Assembly: GCF_019578655.1 (NCBI RefSeq)
Contig: NC_063259.1
Coordinates: 21,439,277 to 21,503,276, forward strand
Direction of reading: 5' to 3'
Length of the DNA stretch: 64,000 nucleotides
From: Ricinus communis
Taxonomy: Eukaryota > Streptophyta > Magnoliopsida > Malpighiales > Euphorbiaceae
A model generated the notes under the pieces. That model did not search any database. It saw nothing but the letters and a program-made list of their open reading frames with translations, and was not told the DNA's origin. The stretch's first letter is position 1. Every line of letters starts with the position of its first letter. Both the position numbers and the translations under genes were made by a program. Positions 47,120 through 59,900 of the stretch are shown in pieces.

Positions 47120-48278
47120 ATTATTATTATTTTAATTATTTATAGATATAATTTAATAAATTTTTTAATATATATTAATTTATAATATTTTAAAAAATAA
47201 TAGAAAACTAATTATTTTTAATGTTTTTAATTTATTTTTTAGAGTTTAGATTTTTAGTGCAATAATATAAAACTATTTTAAATATATATATTAATTAATT
47301 TTAATATTATATAAATTATTACTATCAATATAACTAATGTTATTATTTTTTAGAATTAAAAGTTCATTAATTAGTAAGTATAATATTTAAAAATATTATT
47401 TTCTATAATTAGAATTATTATCTAGTTAGTAAATTAATTTATTAATTAACATAATATTAAAAAATAATTAATATACTATACTTTAAAATAATTATTATCT
47501 AATTAAAAAACTAATTTATTATTAATATGTTATTTTTTATGATTAGAATTAAAATTTTATTAGGAATGTAATTTACTAATTAATAAGTTAATAGAAAAAA
47601 CTACAAAATTACATTTAAACTTGAATTTCATGTGTCAAAATAAGTACACATATCAAAATAAAAATTATACATGTCAAAAATTAAACACATATATAAAAAA
47701 ATCTAAATCTCAAAAATTAATATATACTAGTCGTCTATCTATGTGTTGTATGACCGTTATTATTATTTCGATTATAAAATTAAATTTATAGATACAATTT
47801 AATCAATTATTCAATATTTAATATTTGATTTATAATAATTTTAAAAATAATAGCAAACTAACTATTTGTAAATGCTTTTAATTTTTTAAATTTTATTTAT
47901 ATTATTGTATTTAATAAAATATTTATTTATTAATATTATTTTTAAATTAATATTATCAATAAATTATTTTTAAAATATTTATTTATTAACTCTAATATTA
48001 TGTAAATTATACTATCAATATAATTGATATTGCTATTTTTTTAAAAAAATTAATTTATTAGTAATTATATTGTTCCTTAAGATTAGAATAAGTGTTTAAT
48101 TATAAATGTAACTTATTAATCAATAAATTAATAGAAAAATTTATAAAATTATATATATGTTTGAATCTTATGTGTTAAGAATGTACACATGTCAAAATGA
48201 AAATTTTATGTGTTAAAACGTACACATGTCAAAATGAAAATTTTATATGTTAAAACGTGTCAAAAAAATTAAATATTA

Positions 48279-48335
<57 letters not shown>
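47120..48335 (+). repeat. Two head-to-tail copies of an AT-rich dispersed repeat ending in (AT)n
   Basis: Copy 1 is about 47120-47735 and copy 2 about 47750-48335. Shared order: TTATAGATA(C/T)AATTTAAT, AAAATAATAG(A/C)AAACTAA, TTAATAGAAAAA, then repeats with ATGTGT(C/T)AAAA and ACACATGTCAAAA, and a TA-rich end ((AT)n at 48279-48333). A third, minus-strand copy of the 3' part is at 18479-18690. Noncoding. Confidence 0.6.
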
Positions 48336-50619
48336 ATATCTTAGAAATGTTTTTAATGATTCTTTACAATATTATCTAAGTGTGTTTCTATTGACTTATA
48401 CATAATTTTTATTTTAATTTATTTTAAAATATGTTATAATAATTATTTTTATTTATAAAAAATAATAAATACAACTCCTAAGAAAATAAAATATTTTTAA
48501 AAATAATTCTCTTAATCTTTAAATTTTAGAAAAATAAAATATAATTATTAAAATATTTTTAAAAGAAAATCAATTATCAGGAATTTTTGTGTTTCACGTA
48601 TACTTTTTACAACAGAGAATGATGCTCTTGAATCAAATCCTAGAATGAGTATTATAAATCTTTTAATTTTGTTTTGTCGTGAAGAGAGTCAATTTCAGAC
48701 GACGGCGCTACATGGGAAGGCTGATAGGCGGCTGCCGCTAAGAACACAGGGAGAGAGCCAGTCTGAGGGTTATTTTGGGAAAGGCATTTGATATTATTAT
48801 AAGCTTTACGAATGGTTTCTTTTTGGGCTATAATAAGCTTATGGGCACATCATTAAAGTTCTAGGGAAGCTCTTACCAAATCCAAAAGGCCACCCCCAAC
48901 GAAATAATACATTTCATTGATTAAATAATTTTTTAAGAAAAAAGCTTAAACTTAATTATACAATTAATAAATATTAAATATTAGTTACATGATTATTATA
49001 TTATTTTAATTAATTTTTTATTTTTTCGATTCGAAACCGAAACCGGCATTGTCTCCTCCAGTTTTATAGGCCAGTGTGATTTCGATTTCAATTTCGAATT
49101 TGACTGATTTTTAAGTTGATTTTGACCGGTCTAGTTCTGATTCTGAACCAACCCGTGAGTATTCTTATTTTGTTCCCACTTCAAATATTTCATAAAACGA
49201 AACAAATAAAATAAACCTACATTCTCACAAATAAAGGAAAAAATAAAATAATTTATTATGCAAATTATACTCTTTTTACACCGTTTCGAATATAAATTCA
49301 TTTATAGTTCCATTTTATCTGACGGTTATATATTTACATCACAAAAATAAATATTAAAAATATAAATTTTATTCCTTTTATTTTTTAAATTTATTACTCA
49401 AATTATTAAGACATGTATCATAACTGATCACAAAAAAGATTTTTTTTCGTCGCTCTTATAATTTTATTATTTTTATGCAAGTCAAACTCCTAATAGAGCA
49501 ATTTTTTTCTCTTGTCAGTCGACAATCATCTTGAATGTCCTTGATAATTTCTTGATTATTATATAATAATAATAATAATATGGATCATATGGTAAAAATT
49601 AAACTAAAGAGCAGCCACGTGGATGAATAGTCAAAATAGAGGTTCGCATATTGTTTTATATGACAAGAAGCAGCCTTTCGTTCATCAATGGAGGCTTGAC
49701 TCTACATTAAACAAGAAAATTAGTAAAATTTCATGTGCAAACAGCACATGTCAACTTTCAAATTTGATTATTATTTATTATTATTTCATTGAATGCTCCA
49801 TGGCAATTAATAGGCTATGCAATAAAAAATATCAATATTTTATTTTATATTTACTATAAACTTCTATCAATATTAATAGATAATAAATTTATTCGAGCAA
49901 GAACTTAAAATATTATTTTTTAGACGGACTTAAAAATATTATTTTTTAATAGTCATCTAGCAAATTCAGTTCATTTATAAAGTTATATATGAATAATTAT
50001 ATATTTTGATTGCGAGCTAGATTCTGTCCTAGATTTAAAAACACGAATTTATAATAAATTTGTTTTCATCTGAATTTAAAAAAATAATAATTAAATATTA
50101 ACAAAAAAAAAACTCGATTTCACAATGAAAATCGCACATTTAATTGATATTGTTATCATTATTATACTATTTATCACGTGATTAAAGTAGAATGACATTG
50201 AAGAAGAAAGTAAGTTGAAATTAAATTGGGGATTAGTACCTAATTAAATTTGGTCATTAGGTTTTGAAAGTTAGATGGAACTCTAATGAATGGTGTAAAC
50301 AAAAACCAAAATCATTTAAATAATGCATTAGCCACATGTTGCTTTGATTTTATCATTAAATTTATTGATGTAGATTTTCTTATTCTACTGCAATATATAA
50401 AAAAAGATAAATTAAAAAAAATCATTTAAGGGTGTAAAAAAGAAATAGTAGCTTTATGTTATGTTTGAACTTTATGAAAATAAAAGGATATATTAAAATT
50501 AAGGATGTTACCGTAACTTTATTAAAAAGATAATAATAAAATGAGTACTACCATTAAGCAATTCCAAAAAAACCTTATAAAAAAACAAAAAGAATTTGGG
50601 CCATAAAGCCCATTTCTCG

Positions 50620-50660
<41 letters not shown>

Positions 50661-53540
50661 CCCTTTTCTTTTCCTCTTGGGCTAAAACCAAGCCCAACCT
50701 AGTACGAAGACCAATAGGATTAGGGTTAAAGTTTAATGAAGAATTTTCCAGTTTTTTAAATTTCTTTCTACGGTGAAATTGTTTTTTATGATTTTTTTAA
50801 AAAAAATTATTTAATATTAATTTATTTAAAATTTTATTCAAAAAATATACTGAAATATAAGATATTCAAAAAATTTAAAAATGAATTTATTTTATTGTGA
50901 TTTTAATTTTAATTCTATATATTTTCTTTTTTTTTTTTCAGAATTTGTTATAAAAGAATATTAAAAATATATATAAAAGAAAGCGAAAGAAAACAATACT
51001 AAGAGTGTACTTATAAAATACCAAAAAAATATTTTTTTAATTTATATTATTGTGAAATTCAGTTTTTATTTTCTATCTTTTTATTTTTTTCAGAATTTTA
51101 CTAGAAAAAAATACTAAAAACATACTTAAAAGATATCAAAAATTTTATTTATTTTAACTTGTATTATTATGAATTCACATTTTAAAATTTCATTAAAAAA
51201 TACTAAAAATATACTTATAAGATACCGATAATATATAGTTTTAACTTGTATAACTATAAAATCAACCAAATAAGATAGATTTATCATTTTTATTTTATAT
51301 TTTTATATTTGGTATTCGTGAATTGAATGATTTTATATATATATTTTTAATAGTTAATGTGTTTTAATGATATGAAAATATATATTTTAAAAAATATACT
51401 ATAATATATAAAAATATATTAAATATAATTTAAAATACATGAAGACTAACTAAAATAAAATTTAAAAATATATTAAACGGTTATAAAAATATACTAAAAC
51501 AAAATCAATAAAATACTAAAAATACTATAATGCAGTAAAATAAACCATATAAACACAACTTTTTTTGAAAGAAAAATTGTAAAAACAAATACCGTAAACC
51601 CAAAACTATGTGAAAGTCTCAACTTTAATCTAGCTTTCTAAATTTTGCATTCAAAATCAATTTAGTTATTTTCTAAGTTAATTTAATTTTAAGTTTTCTA
51701 ATATAAGTTTAATTTACTCATTTTTTAGAAAGTAAATCACATATGCTATCAATTTAGTCATCCAACTTTTAATATGAATTCAATTTAGTTATTCAATTAT
51801 TTATATGAATTTAATTTGATTATATCTTAATAATAATTTATTTATAATATATAATTCCTAATCAAATTTATATATTAATTTTTTTATATATTTTTCAGAT
51901 TTTTAACGAATTAGCTTAGCAAATAAAAAATTGGTATAGGTGGTAATGCGTTTTTGGTCTTAATACTAATAATGGTATATAATGTGACCAAAATAAATAG
52001 TTTATAATTAAAATTAGTGTAAAAAGTTTTTAGTATAATAAATAAAATATAAAAATATTTATTTATTATATAAAAAATAAAAAATAAATAGTATAGAAAT
52101 TAAATTAAATTAAAAATTATTTAATACAAATTCTGATAGAAAATATGATTAATATAAGGAAAAAAATACGATTTACCCCTTTTTATAATTACCCACAAGA
52201 TAATTAGAGAAAAAAGAAGGTGGCAAGTGTACATCAATAACCACAGGCGTTATTCACGATAGAAAGCGCTGGAACTCTACAACCCCAATCATATCCCTTA
52301 TCATGGGTCCACCTCCATCAGATCCGTACACTTTTCCAACACATAATATCCTAATCTTAAAATAAATATAAATAAATAAATGCACTCAAAAAAACACGGT
52401 CACCGGTCACCCCTTCCACATTTCCACTCTTCTGTAGGCCCCACTTCAATTTCTGGTCCAAATTTGCGCTTCCTAAATTCCAGGGCACTTTCTCTCTCCT
52501 GCCCGAATCTCCCCTCGCGGTCCCCATTTCTTTTTTACCACCACTAGAACTGTTTTTCACTTTTTTACCGTTCCTCCAATCACATTGTTTGTTAGTGCGT
52601 GTGTTAACTGTGACAGTAAATTGTTATGGATTTTAGTTTTATTTTTCTTTAATAAAGTATTAAGTATTATTATTTTAGATTATCTATTATATATATTTTC
52701 TAATTTAATAAATTGACTGCAAATTCTTTTCTGATAATTATGTCTGAATTATTTGTCATGTTTTGTTACATTAAAAGAAATTAAATAATATCTTTGAAAT
52801 AATGAAATCAAAAGCCTAAAATTAGAAAAAAAAGTCAATGTTTGGACAGAGGAAGCAGCGAAATACAGCAGTAACTAAAAAGTTCATCTCAATCTATGAG
52901 TAAAATAAAGTAACTGGACAAAGGGTCGGTTTCCCCCTTGAATTTGTATCCAAGGTCTAAAATGGACCGAATTTAAATTATGTTAACAAACTGATTCAAT
53001 ATTAAATCCAGAATTAATTTAAAAATCGAGACTATTTAAAGAACATTGAAATAAAATATTTTATTTATAAAACTTTTATTCTTAAAATATTTTTGTACTT
53101 AATTTAGTTATTAGATTTCAAAAGAAACTTTTTATTTATCTATATCAAAATTATCATTTACTATTATTTCTTATTATTGTTTATCATATACTATTATTGA
53201 ACTCTCGTCGTCATCTATTTCTTCTTTTTTCTATTGTTATCAACTATATTTTTTTATTTTCATCCGCTATCATCATGGCCACTCTATCACCATCATATAT
53301 AATTTTTCATTTTTCAAATACTACTAAATTTATAAAATTCATATGAACTATCTATAGTAAAAATTAACAAGATTTCAATTATTTTAAAATTAATAAATTT
53401 GATCTCCATAGTCTCCAATTTGAAATTAGATTCAATTGACGTTAATACACATAAATAATGAGATAAGATATATCTAGATAATAATTATCATATTTTTTAT
53501 CATTAAATATATAAAAAATCTATTTTCTTTTCAAATTCAA
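48336..53540. other. AT-rich intergenic region
   Basis: No gene supported. An (AT)n run lies at about 50625-50659. A less AT-rich stretch at about 48660-48790 (GACGACGGCGCTACATGGGAAGG region) and one at 52230-52560 stand out, but neither has a recognisable frame. Confidence 0.5.
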
Positions 53541-53900
53541 TTTATTTAAGTGTTGTTTGTCTCACAAAGAATACTTATTAAGGAAACATTTTTCATGTGT
53601 TTTTTGTATTAGAAATGATTTAGAAAATAAGTTAAAGGAAAATATTCTTTCAGTCAATATAAGTTTTTTATGTTTTTGGAGAATAAATATTTTTCATTTT
53701 AGAAATGAAAAAAATATTTTCCTTTGCTCTCTTCAAAATACATACTATGCTCTTTCTTTCTATATCTTTACCTTACTTTTTCTAGTGATTTTGACATTAC
53801 AGCTAAATTTAGAAAAATAAGTTATTTTTCAGAAAAATATTTTTCTCATAAAATGCTTTTCAGAAATAATTTATTTTTCCATGAAATAAAATAGAGCATT
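53541..53900. repeat. Possible MITE-like sequence
   Basis: Dense in GAAAAATATTTTTC-type palindromes and AGAAATGATTTAGAAAATAAG-like subterminal motifs in both orientations, as in small plant DNA elements. No clear terminal inverted repeat or target-site duplication could be fixed. An 87-codon frame across it is not considered a gene. Confidence 0.35.
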
Positions 53901-54059
53901 AGCCTATTAAAATTTAAGATAATTTGAGCCACAAATAGAAAATGTGGGCCAATTTATCATAATAGTTCAAAATTCTTCCTATTTGATCCCTCCACAAATT
54001 CAAGGGGGAATCTGACCATTTGTCCACAAGTAATTTCACCAAGAAAAAACGGAAACGGA

Positions 54060-54209
54060 AACAGAAACAGAGACAGAGAGAGACCAGTAATAGTACTATT
54101 TTTTTTTTCCTGTATAATTCCCTTTCATTTCCCCTGTTGCGACAGAGGATTCTCGAACATCAATAACACCACTTGTAACAAACATACCTTTCTCTCTTTT
54201 CTCCGTAAG
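54060..54209 (+). other. Probable first (noncoding) exon of the NF-YA gene
   Basis: A purine/pyrimidine-rich leader ending in a good donor, CGTAAG followed by GTAAGT (GT at 54210-54211). No long frame. It lies 2.7 kb upstream of the ATG; the start is not defined. Confidence 0.5.
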
Positions 54210-55164
54210 GTAAGTTTCGAAATTCGAAACCCTAATTCCCTCCCTTTTTTCCTTAATCTGTTGCATTAGAGATGATAAATTTCTTTCTATGTCTCTCACA
54301 ATCTGATTTTCTATTTGCCTCCGAATTAACGAATTCTTGGATTAGTCTTTCTAAGATATATTATATATATATATATGTATATATGATTACGTGTGTGGTT
54401 TTTATTAGTTTCCTTGTTTCGTTGAAGAGAAACAAAATAAATGTTGGAGGATTTTGGACGAATGGGAAATGACTGTAAGAAGCGTTGTGCGATTGGTTGT
54501 TTCTCATTGCTAACTGAGCGTTCAGTACTCTGTCTATTGGGTGTTGATTAATTGAGTTTAATTTGTGTGTTTTGGTGAGTTGAAGCGCTGAAATTTTTTG
54601 CTGTTGAGTTGGAAATTTTGTAGCTGCGTGAATTAATTGAGCTAGCTTTTTGTGAATTTAGCTATAATTGAATTCTTTCTGTTGTTGCCAATGCTCTGGT
54701 TTAGGATCTTTTTTGGGGGTTGATTCGTAGTTGTGATTAATTTTAGTTCTTTGAATGTGTGCGCCCTTTCTATATCCAATTTTATAATTGCTTTGGACTT
54801 AAGCAATTGTTTGGTTGAAAGTTCTTATTATTTTGTGTAGTTGCTGTCCTTCCATTGTTGGATTTTGAAGAACAAAATGCATATGAGATAATTTTGATTA
54901 AAATATGTTTAGGGTTTGAATGACATGCTTTATACACTCTAAATGCATTTGAAGTCAATCTTGTCCTCAAGGTTCACTTTCTTTGTAATACTAAGTTTCT
55001 TGTGCCAGTGCTTGGCTTATAGTTTACTTATCTATATGTTTTGCGGTCTTGTCACAAAAAATTGCTTTTTGCATTTACTTCCTTAACATGTCCCTAATGA
55101 TAAGAAAACATGTAATACATTTTCTAATGTTCTCTAAGGTATTTTTTTTTCTTTGTTCAATCAG

Positions 55165-55242
55165 AAAAGTGTAACTGGTGCACATGCCATGGCTCCAGCT
55201 TTGGTGAAATCTAACTAAACCTTGGTGCCATTCTTAGATCTT
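55165..55242 (+). other. Candidate second 5'UTR exon of NF-YA with a short upstream ORF
   Basis: A T-rich tract and CAG acceptor (AG at 55163-55164) lead into about 78 nt ending at a TTGTAAAG donor. It holds a 9-codon upstream ORF from 55189 (CCATGG context) that ends at TAA, and an overlapping ATG at 55184. Exon status is inferred from splice signals only. Confidence 0.35.
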
Positions 55243-55906
55243 GTAAAGTTTCCAGTTGTAAACCGTTTTGGCTGTAAAATGGAGAAAACTAAAAAGGAGG
55301 ATCCCCCTCCATTTTGTTTCTGGAAGAAAAAGCTTCGATGAATAAACTTTGTAAAACAAGTAGATTTTTTTTAATATAAAGCAATATAACTATTACTGTC
55401 TGCTTATTTTTTGGATCAAGTAGGCAATTGAGATAATACCTCTCCAGATCCAAATTGGCATGGTGATAATACCTAAACTAAAGCAAGCTACCATGTAGCA
55501 TAGGCTGCTTTTTCTTTTCCCTTCTTCTCCTTTCGTGTTGTTGTGTTCTTAAAGTCATCAGAAGTAAAGATTTATTTTTCTACATGGAGGCAGCTACTGC
55601 TGTTGTAGTTTTTTGCCTGTACGTTTGTGGAAAAGGCACAAAAACTTGGTCCATGACATCATAAACAAGTACTAGTTATGATATTTGCAACATCTCAATG
55701 TGGAGATGTTGCTAATTTGGACAAGCTATTGGTGCTGTTTGCAAGAATTTTTCTCTCTCATCCTCCCATTATCTCTTCCATTTTCTTCTCTCTGCTGTTA
55801 CATCTTATCTTCCGCATTACTGCCCCCCCGTCTCTGTTCATGTTTGTGTGTCTTCTCATCTCTATAAATTCCAAATGGTATGGGAAAAAATATCAGAATG
55901 GCACTT

Positions 55907-55908
<2 letters not shown>

Positions 55909-55975
<67 letters not shown>
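55909..55975 (+). repeat. (GT)n microsatellite in a 5' intron of NF-YA
   Basis: More than 30 uninterrupted GT units. Long alternating purine-pyrimidine tracts of this type can form Z-DNA and are length-variable. Confidence 0.95.
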
Positions 55976-55976
<1 letters not shown>

Positions 55977-56918
55977 ATGTTTGTGTATGTAATTAGCATT
56001 TTTTTTTAAAGGTAGTTTTGTTTGCTTAATGCTTATTTATGATTTTATCACTATATGGTGTAAGTATCAAGATTTGATTCCCTCACAGAACAAGGGGACT
56101 GAATCCATTGAATAGTTTGATTTGTTCTTTATGGATAGTGCAGACTGCAGGATACCATGTGGCAGGAGGTTCACAGGTTCTGCGGATTTCTTTTGGGTAG
56201 CATAGGTTTTCATTTATGATGCATGTTGAGAAGGTTACTGTTACTAAAAATTCTAAATAGAAACTACATAATCTATGTCTTATAATGATTTCTTTTAACA
56301 TGCCAATGAAATTGTACATCTATTTGGTTTTGATTTGAGCTCTTTCCTTTTTTCTTTTGAATATAAATAGATAATGCAAGGTCATGTGGGCAGGTCACAT
56401 TATGTGCCTGTAAGCTTGATGAATTATAGATTAGATGTGGAAAATTTGAGTGTTAAAGCATAATCAGTAGCTAAACTATAGACGTCTACTCTTATAATGA
56501 TTTTTTTCAATGTACTGATTTGATTGTAGACTTATTTTGGTTTTGGTTTCTGCTATTTCCTTTCTTTTGTCTAAATAAATAGATGTGAGGTTATGAGGGC
56601 AGATCCGTTGTGCAATTGTAAGCTTGATGAATTAAAGAATGTATGTGGACAAGTTAGTGTTAACGCATAGCTAGTGGCTCTTGTCATTCCATCTTGAGAA
56701 ATATGATGGTCATATAGACATAACACCTTCTCAATTCTATACACAAGTTTAGCTTTTCCAGTTCTGTTCATCGAACGATGTTGGTAGTTTTAAACCTTTG
56801 GTAGGCTTGGCTGACATTTGACTAGCTTTTATTGAATATTTTTGGTATCACATTGACCTGATTATTTTAATTGTCTTGTCAGATCTGATATTGAGGATTC
56901 TGTCTGCACGATAGCCTC

Positions 56919-59900
56919 ATGACTTCTTCCGTGCATGATCATTCAGGTATATTAGCTGAAAATGTTCATCCATTAAGCAATTTAGTGATAACTTTATCAG
57001 TATATAATTTCTTTTTACTCGGTTATAGACTGATTTAAGATATTCTGTTCTACATTGCTTTTATCAGGGATACATGGGATTCTTTTTTTTCCCACACAAG
57101 TACTTGGATAAGCTTTATATATTTCTCTTAGTATAGCAGAATCCTGGCAATCGTGGGGCTAATACATGTTTTAAGGACTTTCAGGTTTCTTAACTAAGCA
57201 AAGGATTATTGCACCTACCAAATTTTGTGGGAAATCTGTATTCTCTTGTGGAGGGAATGTTCTACTAATGGTCAAAAAATCGGGCCGTAAGATATTTGTA
57301 TTTTCTGGGATTTCTCTAGTGTTTCAGTTTGTCTTGGAAGAGTATCAATATAAGCTGACACTCTTCCTTACTAGATATAGTCTTTGATGCTCATAATGAA
57401 CACTGAGCTTGGCTTTCTCAATAAGGTCGACAATACCCACATTTTTGTTCTACTCCACTACTAGCACTTCTTGTGGGTAAAACAGGAGCCTTAAGAGGAT
57501 CTTGTGCTTAACAAATATTTGACGGTCTAGGCAGTTTAATCAAATTGACTGTTATGGTGTCTAGAGTTTCTCTTAATGCTTAACAATATGATATTAATTA
57601 AGATGATTCTCCAGATAATAGTGATGCTAATGAGCAGCAGCAGAAACTCTCGGAAACCCAAAATCAGTCATCACCACCTGCAACTGCGATGGTGCACCCT
57701 GGGATCTCAACCCCAAATGCTCATTATACAACAAGTCGGCAACTTGGTTCTGGGCACGCTATGGTACTATCTTGAAAGTAAATTCTTTTGAATTTTATTT
57801 TTCTGTCAATGGCTGTGTGTTTGAAAGCAATATTTAGATAGTCTGTTGTTTCATTGCGTCTTTTGCTTATGCTGTTTTGCTTGTTGGTTTTATGTGTCCC
57901 CAAACAAAGTGGAAGTAAATTCAAGCTGTGAAGATAATTGATTCTCCATATCGTCAAATGGAATATGCTATTTGAAGACTGTTTTTTGTGGTAGCTATAC
58001 TTCCTCTTGTTAGATTAATTTACTATTAGAGGTGGAAAAACAGTGTCTTGAAAGCTTGAATTGCAATTTCAGTTATATTTTATCTAGTATTTCTTAGTCC
58101 ATTATTGTTTTAAAAAATTTTGGTCAGGATTTTGTTATCTTTATTTAACATGAGGTCCATCATATTTTTTTTGACTTGAGGTAATGTGGCCTATGTGCAT
58201 GTATCTCATGTAGCCCAGTTTTCCAAAATCTTCGTACAGTTTGTCAGTAATTTGAAGTGCTGATTTGTCCTGCCAAATGCCAATGGACAAGTATTCTCAT
58301 CTGACATGATCACTTTAAGATAAATTTAACTATGACTATTGCTGTGAGGAGGTCTCAGCACATATGTGAAAAAGTCCGCTCTCAATAAACTTAATTGATT
58401 GTGAAAATTGGCAAGTAATTAGAGTTTTCAGATATTTAAAAAAAAAAAAAAAAAAATTTTAGAATGCCTTTTAGTGATGGATGCTTGAATGCAATGTGGA
58501 ACTGAAGAATAGAGAAGTGTATAAATAGGTAATATGGTGGAGTGATAGATAAGTTCAGTCTGTTCTTAGAGGTAGGGAATCAAATTTTGGATTAGGTCAT
58601 TCGTTATGTCGATGCTCTTTCAAGTTTGAGAGATGCAGATTCACTTCTGTTTAAATGTTATAAGAATTGAGTTGGATCATAGAGGGCTTGACGAGGTAGA
58701 TAGTGGCGGTTATGGTGGCTGCAGAAAATATAAGTGATGGTTCAAGCTCAATGTTCAATAAGGTGATGCTGCTGAATAATTTGGATACCCACGTCTTATT
58801 GCAAATGGTCTATATGATGGTTGTAGCAACTGTTAATTGCCATATCATATGTTTATAATTCAGCAAAAGTAATTAACTAAGAGCTATTATTCTGCTGCTG
58901 CTGGCGGTGGTGTATTTCTAAAACTAGTGATATGGTGTGGCGGTTGCAAGGAACATAAGTACAGCAACACCTTTATCAAAATGATGACTCTTAGAATTGA
59001 AGCTTGTCGTAAAACTTGAAGCTAAGGCTTATAGTGCATCAAAAGGTTATCTCAATTCTAAAACTAGAATGCTGATATGAAAGGATATGTGATAATAAAA
59101 TAGAACAAATATTCTTCTCTTTCTCCCCTTTTCAAGATCTCTTTGGTGAAATCAAAGGGCATACGGGGGGCAATTTGGATTTTGACCTAAGCGAGCTTAA
59201 ATTAAGACTTAAACCTTGATACTTTAGTCATTTGTTATCATTTAGCACCGATTAATAGTTTTCTGAGTAAATAAAATTGGTCACATCAATTGTTTACATT
59301 TTATTGAAAATAAAATGTTTTTGGAGTCTAGGTGCAACTCGTACCATCCTTTTCATAGGGAACAAAAGCAGAAGAAACTAGATATTCAAGCAGGGAGAGT
59401 TTTTCAGGATCATCTCTTTTTCTCTGGGATCAAGTTCAATCACATATAGCAGATTTCAGCCTAGAACAGTCTTTATAAAGATTTGTTTCTTGAGAAGGCA
59501 TCAAGCAATAATTGTACATTACAGGTTCGTGATTTTAGGTGCTAGAATTTAGGATTCCGGATAATAAGGAAGGAGCTTTAGCTGTTGCTTAAGAAAGTTC
59601 CAAATCTTGTTTTATTCAAATATTTTAAAGTTAAGGGAGAGAAAGATTAAAATGAGGAAAGATTTCCTTCTAAGATAAGCTAAAGAGAGAACATAAGTTG
59701 CCTGTTATAGAAAGAAGGGAATCTCCAACCTTGCTGCATATAGTTATCTGGAACCCCTCTTAAAGAACTAAGTGAATGCCAGAGACAACATGTTTTCCAT
59801 TTTATTTCAAAACAATAGCACTGCAAACTTGTTCCTTGAACAAAATAGCCATGCAAGTTTAAAAAAATGCCAATAACTTGAGATTTACTTAGAAATTTGA

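Noticed and set aside
53557..53820. 87-codon plus-strand frame
   Set aside because: It lies in palindrome-rich, MITE-like DNA and its residues reflect AT-rich palindromes.
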